Shown one piece after another: positions 61,201-64,000 of a DNA stretch of 64,000 nt. The first letter of the stretch is position 1; every line of letters starts with the position of its first letter. The notes beneath the pieces were generated by a model. It saw only the letters and a list, made by a program, of their open reading frames with translations, had not been told where the DNA came from and did not search any database. This stretch comes from CAWATZ01 sp963784995 (GTDB lineage: Bacteria > Planctomycetota > Planctomycetia > Gemmatales > Gemmataceae), in contig CAWATZ010000006.1 in the NCBI GenBank assembly GCA_963784995.1, positions 806,001 to 870,000 on the forward strand. The letters are read 5' to 3'. The position numbers were made by a program, and so were the translations under genes.

Positions 61201-61233
61201 CACATCAAGCAGCGGCTGAAGGAGGAGAAGTGA
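58222..61233 (+). CDS. S9 family peptidase (prolyl oligopeptidase/dipeptidyl peptidase-type)
   Basis: 1003 aa from GTG 58222, with GGAG 6 bases upstream and a signal peptide (CCRFRLLGLALLGLFLGVAS); ATG 58159 would add 21 residues. A coiled segment (QIVELERQIAELNKKLADLK) is followed by a beta-propeller region with a Lys/Pro-rich insertion (about 370-420). The catalytic domain is near residues 720-985: LHGHSWGGYQTAF (Ser), HNDKDGAVDW (Asp), YKGENHGLAKP (His). Triad complete. Exported peptidase. No partner adjacent. Confidence 0.9.
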   Translation: MLQTLTRSQCCRFRLLGLALLGLFLGVASSLSEEPSPRSKQIVELERQIAELNKKLADLKKAEEPGPRPLTLADAATWRGVSGATLSRDGKWLGYRVGPAEGDQEVVLRATTGKQEQKWPGGGGFGSVAFSHDGKWFAFTVNPPHKPEGGSGPRSPGKSKVVLVNTVSGSKAEFEGVRRFAFSGDSGTHLALHRSAEGASSPAPGARPGPGPVADPAPAPKTSSGTDLLLHDLATGAQLNLGNVAEFGFDKKGHWLVLLIDSPSQSGNGIQLRDMTTAALFPLETSKATYRGLVWTEKGDAFTVLKGVEDKAFSDKLYSVLGFSELGSKTKKAQFEPRDHTDFPKGMTVSPDRPATWTEDLSALVFGIRELKKKDVKPDGKEEPKKEEPRKDDKAPVAPAVAKGPPPAAKEKPDLVIWHWADERLQSQQQVQAASDKSFSYLCVYRVGEERFLRLADETLRQVSVAPHGRWAIGLDSKPYQRMSTLDGRHFEDVYAIDTHTGARRKVLTRNRWYFGPSPDGSHFLYYDDGHFRTCELATGKTFAITEGTDTSFINVEDDHPVEKPPTSAAGWTKDGDAVLLSDGWDLWKVPVHGSQGVNLTVDGKREAIRYGRPFRLDPDEKGIDLSKPLYLPLHGQWTKKAGFGRIDPGKPGATRLCWEDAAFGRQLVKARDADVFLYTRETYKDYPDYHVTDAAFQAPRQLTHANPQQDKVVWCSGVRLIDYASTKGEKLQAALFLPANYQPGKRYPTIVYIYERLSDRLNHYTPPTASGFNQAIYTSNGYAVLMPDIKYHVNDPGRSATWCVLPALEAAVKSGVVDPDRVGLHGHSWGGYQTAFLITQTDAFKAAIAGAPLTNLVSMYSSIYWNAGITNQQIFESSQGRFSVHYWDDLEAYVRNSPVYHARNVKTPLLLLHNDKDGAVDWNQGIEYFNTLRRLDKPVVMLQYKGENHGLAKPANRKDYAVRMREFFDHHLMGKPAPGWLKEGVPHLKLEEHIKQRLKEEK

Positions 61234-61267
61234 TGGTTTCGGACGTTTCGGTCAAGTGGAGGCACTG

Positions 61268-61730
61268 ATGGCAACGCAATGGCTCACGGTCCTGACCATT
61301 GCCGGTGATGCCGGGAGTGCCGTCGCCTCGCTGTTCCAATCCTGGCGGCAGGAACCGCCTGCGCCTGACACGATGGACCGGTTCTGTGAGCAGTTGCGCG
61401 AACGGGACGATGCTCTACGTGGTCTACTTCTGCGAGTGGCTGGATCGCTGGTTGATGGGCGACGTGGTTCCTGGACCGATGGCGGTGTCAGGCCGGCGGT
61501 ATGAGGCTACCTGTATGACGCCTCACCTGGCAGTTGAGTGGGCCGAGCAGTGCGGCACGCAGTTCGTCGAGCAAACCTTGTTGGCGAACCGTCTCCGAGA
61601 AGCAGCGGCGGTATGGAAGCCGCTCTCGTGGCAGAGCGTGGTGGTGCTGCGGAAGGTGATTGGTCCAGCGAACACCGACGAAGAAGTAGTGCAATCACTT
61701 CAGGAAGTTCCGGTCTGGCTGTCCAGGTAA
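61268..61730 (+). pseudogene. Hypothetical protein, frameshifted
   Basis: ATG 61268 with GGAGG 5 bases upstream gives MATQWLTVLTIAGDAGSAVA to about 61410 (FCEQLRERD). The adjacent frame then continues TMLYVVYFCEWLDRWLMGDV through MTPHLAVEWAEQCGTQFVEQ to a stop at 61730. Both parts look protein-like and would join by a +1 shift in CGGGACG. About 153 aa if joined. No family recognised. Confidence 0.5.
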
Positions 61731-61968
61731 TGATGCTGGCTTGTTTTGAATGGCCGCTGTCTGCCACAAACGGGGGCTGCCTGCCAATTCCGAGGGGGTG
61801 GCGGAGAAGTCACAAAGAGCCGCGAACTGTCGGACGAGTGCCAGTGGAAGTCATTTTTCTGCGTGCCTGCCACCGGCCAGGGTATTCGGGGCCTGGCTGG
61901 GCGGCAGTCTCTGGCGGGTTCTGGCAACTTTCTGACGGCGTTGATCCGATGGGTGTCCTCGCCAGCCG

Positions 61969-63195
61969 TCAAGTCGATTCGATCTGACCATCGGGGCCAA
62001 CATACCAGTCGTTACCACACAGAAAGACATACGCTCCATGTTTGAGCCAGTAGGCAACTCGTTCTGCGTTTCCCATGGTCTTGTCAGGATCCTCTTCCTC
62101 TTCTGGCCGGATCGTTGGATCATCGGCACGCCCCATGCACTCCTCTGCACAACCGCTGTCGGGCTGAATGCTGAACATCTCGGCGGGATCGTCGAGGTCA
62201 CGAATGCGGATCAACCCCGGCGTGAAGCCCATTTCTCGGCGCAGGTACTCTTTGACTCGGTCGGTATGCTCCCAGCCGTGTTTATCCTCCGGCAGGCGAC
62301 AACACTCCGACGGCAAAGACAATTCGCGAATGTCGGTCTGCTCGCCAGCCGGGGTGAAGTGGAACAGACGAGCCGTTGTTCCTTCATAAACGTCGGCGAA
62401 AACCTGGGTGCCATCCGGCAAGTGTCCTGCGAAGAGTCGCAGACGAAAATCCGCAGCGATCGGGTACAGCCTGGGCAAGGGGATCACGGCCCTGGCGATT
62501 GGCCGGCCCGCCAGCCAATTCGCATGCGCAACGGTGTCGGGGCCGCATCCCGGCACACCAACGATGCGCAATTCGGTCAGGTTGGGGTACGCTCGGTACA
62601 CGCTGCCGGCGAAGGCGGCCAGTGTTTCCGCATCGCCACCCTCGACGTTGCCCAGCCAGATTTCCAGTGACCGCAATTGCTGCAAATGGGGCGAGGCGGC
62701 CAGCGCCTGAGCATCGGTCGGGCTGATCCAGGCTTGGATTTCCAGCTCGGTGAGCTGTCGCAAGAGCGGTAAGTCCGCCAGCCGTTGGCCCCAACCGTTG
62801 ACCCGGCCGACGCTCAGGGCGCGGAGCAAGGGAGCTTCCCGGGCGAGGGTCTCTGCTCCCTCGACCAGCCACTGGACCGGAATCGACAGGCTGTCGAGGA
62901 AACCCCGAGAAAAGCTAAATTCCACCGCCCACGTTCGATTTTCAGGCACGTGGAGGTGACGGCGGAGAGCCTCTTCTTGCGCCCGGATGGCCTGCTGGTG
63001 CTGTTCGCGCAGAGAACGAGTTGCCTCGGAGAAATCATCGGGAGAGAGGTCCGCGTACTGGCATTGCAGGCGGATGAACTGGGCCTGCTCCTCCTCGCCC
63101 TGTTCTTCGAGCCAGTCGGCAAAGATCAGCGGCAACGTCCGGTCGTCCGGCTGCTTTCGCAGAGCAGTGATGAAACCAAGACGATCAGTGGCCAT
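61969..63195 (-). CDS. TIGR02996 repeat-companion domain protein with LRR-like region
   Basis: 408 aa from ATG 63195. Residues 1-50 are the planctomycete TIGR02996 domain (FITALRKQPDDRTLPLIFAD WLEEQGEEEQAQFI). The middle has leucine-rich repeats (LPLLRQLTELEIQAW, ASPHLQQLRSLEIWLGN, YPNLTELRIVGVPG). An acidic segment PEEEEDPDKT precedes the end. This domain family is expanded mainly in Gemmata-type genomes and supports the taxonomic call. Function unknown, probably protein interaction. Confidence 0.85.
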   Translation of the reverse strand: MATDRLGFITALRKQPDDRTLPLIFADWLEEQGEEEQAQFIRLQCQYADLSPDDFSEATRSLREQHQQAIRAQEEALRRHLHVPENRTWAVEFSFSRGFLDSLSIPVQWLVEGAETLAREAPLLRALSVGRVNGWGQRLADLPLLRQLTELEIQAWISPTDAQALAASPHLQQLRSLEIWLGNVEGGDAETLAAFAGSVYRAYPNLTELRIVGVPGCGPDTVAHANWLAGRPIARAVIPLPRLYPIAADFRLRLFAGHLPDGTQVFADVYEGTTARLFHFTPAGEQTDIRELSLPSECCRLPEDKHGWEHTDRVKEYLRREMGFTPGLIRIRDLDDPAEMFSIQPDSGCAEECMGRADDPTIRPEEEEDPDKTMGNAERVAYWLKHGAYVFLCGNDWYVGPDGQIEST

Positions 63196-63452
63196 CGAGT
63201 CGGTCTCCTCTTTCTCCACGGGATGGCTGCTGCCTCGCCAGGGAAAGGAAAGGCGCAATTGCCTTTATACCAAATGCCCCCGTTGAGGGAATCTTGCCCT
63301 TCCGTTGGGGGAAAACCCCCCTTGCTGGAGAAAGAAACACCACTCCCGCGCCTCGGCTCCACCCGCCGCCGGGGCGCACTGCCCTGTCTTTTTCTGCTGC
63401 ATCTCCTTGTCGCACGGCCTCTTGCGTCCCTATCACCTGTTCCAACTCTTCC

Positions 63453-63468
63453 TGGCACGACCTTTGCA
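63453..63468 (+). promoter_or_regulatory. Sigma-54 promoter (-24/-12)
   Basis: TGGCACGACCTTTGCA matches the sigma-54 consensus (TGGCACG, four bases, TTGCA) at every consensus position. It lies about 150 bp upstream of the response-regulator start at 63619, in a 423-bp interval (63196-63618) with no other gene. Confidence 0.75.
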
Positions 63469-63618
63469 ATGGACTTGGTGCCCGTCAGGTCCAGGGACGG
63501 AGTATTTGTCTCGGTTCGGAACAGATGATGGGACCGAGGGGCGAATGAGCTATGTTCGGCAGACTCTCCAGGGCGGCTCTCCCTGACCTTTCTTCCTGCC
63601 GAACGGGAGTGGTGCGTG

Positions 63619-64000
63619 ATGAAACCTCAAGTCTTGATTGCCGAAACGGATTCGCTGCATGCGGCCGCCTGCCGGGCCTTCCTGGCCGTCGAGGGCGTGG
63701 ATTGTCAGGTCGTCAGCACGGGTCTGGAATGTCTGGAAGCGCTCCGGCGTCAGTGTCCCGACGTGCTGCTGCTGGACCTCGATCTGCTCTGGGGCTCGGG
63801 TCTGGGAGTGCTGTCGATCCTGCACGACGAGGAAGAGCTGGTCGACCTCCCCGTCCTGGTCATGACTGATCGGCCGGGCCGGCTGGTCGAGGTCGGTCTG
63901 ACGGGGCACGAGATCATCTTACTGCCCCCCGTGTCCCCGCTCACGGTGAACACCGCCGTCGTCGAGATCCTCCGCAATCGCCTGGGGCAGCGCTCCGATG
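63619..64000 (+). CDS. Response regulator receiver domain protein (partial at window end)
   Basis: 127 residues visible; the gene runs off the window. Receiver fold: VLIAETDSLHAAACRAFLAV (acidic pocket reduced to Glu/Asp), CPDVLLLDLDLLWGSGLGVL with the phospho-acceptor Asp near 53, VLVMTDRP (Thr), ILLPPVSPLTVNTAVVEIL where a Lys is usual, so Lys appears replaced. Start ATG 63619. Expressed presumably from the sigma-54 promoter at 63453. Confidence 0.75.
   Translation, partial: MKPQVLIAETDSLHAAACRAFLAVEGVDCQVVSTGLECLEALRRQCPDVLLLDLDLLWGSGLGVLSILHDEEELVDLPVLVMTDRPGRLVEVGLTGHEIILLPPVSPLTVNTAVVEILRNRLGQRSD

Noticed and set aside
58804..61203. 799-codon minus-strand open frame opposite the S9 peptidase
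   Set aside because: The plus strand encodes a complete catalytic triad; this frame is a shadow.

Overview
The window looks like the chromosome of a high-GC planctomycete, most likely of the Gemmata/Gemmataceae group. Evidence for this: a BIG2-DUF1549-DUF1553 protein (7766-10306), a TAT-exported DUF1501 protein (33518-34893), a TIGR02996 repeat-companion protein (61969-63195), a serine/threonine kinase with an N-terminal zinc-finger anti-sigma-like segment next to an ECF sigma factor, zinc-ribbon/PH-like membrane proteins, and many REP-like hairpin repeats between genes. No rRNA, CRISPR array, prophage or autonomous insertion sequence was seen.

Layout. 0.2-7.5 kb: MMPL exporter, ribosomal protein S20, three small secreted low-complexity proteins (two are paralogues), tRNA-Arg, acetate kinase, DUF3467. 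7.5-12 kb: DUF1549/1553 protein and a frameshifted subtilisin-like protease. 12-13.9 kb: small accessory genes including an HTH protein. 13.9-21.4 kb: a reverse-strand operon with ATGA overlaps (DUF4129-like, DUF4350, MoxR ATPase, DUF58, two small membrane proteins). 21.7-25.6 kb: a PDZ protein diverging from an ECF sigma factor and kinase pair. 25.6-32.1 kb: CpxP-like protein, HAD-like/FabZ-like/TrmB operon, HEAT protein, STAS, LOG. 32.2-38.7 kb: retropepsin pair, DUF1501, then a reverse block of a second MoxR, two zinc-ribbon PH-like proteins and NUDIX. 39-43.5 kb: accessory block with immunity-like families (Imm35-like, DUF2185) and an HTH/degenerate P-loop pair. 44-50 kb: second ECF sigma, glutaredoxin-like, TPR/HEAT anti-sigma-like protein, aminotransferase. 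50-55 kb: reverse block of wHTH-like protein, third ECF sigma, a 600-aa protein with a degenerate metallopeptidase-like core, a short protein sharing one of its modules, and a lipase. 55-64 kb: caspase-like protein, MFS transporter, S9 peptidase, TIGR02996 protein, and the start of a response regulator behind a consensus sigma-54 promoter.

The most notable signals are: (1) at least eight repeat families that fold into long hairpins, one of which is read in frame inside the DUF58 gene, and one present as two ~130-bp copies flanking part of the MoxR operon; (2) mirrored 39-bp promoter-like arms between the divergent PDZ and ECF sigma genes; (3) the 50-55 kb lipase/pseudo-peptidase/ECF locus, which I consider the best candidate for an undescribed system; (4) seven apparent frameshifts in six otherwise well-conserved genes, which more probably reflect assembly errors than decay; (5) an HAD protein whose nucleophilic Asp is Asn. 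All functions are inferred by reading motifs; no database search was run.
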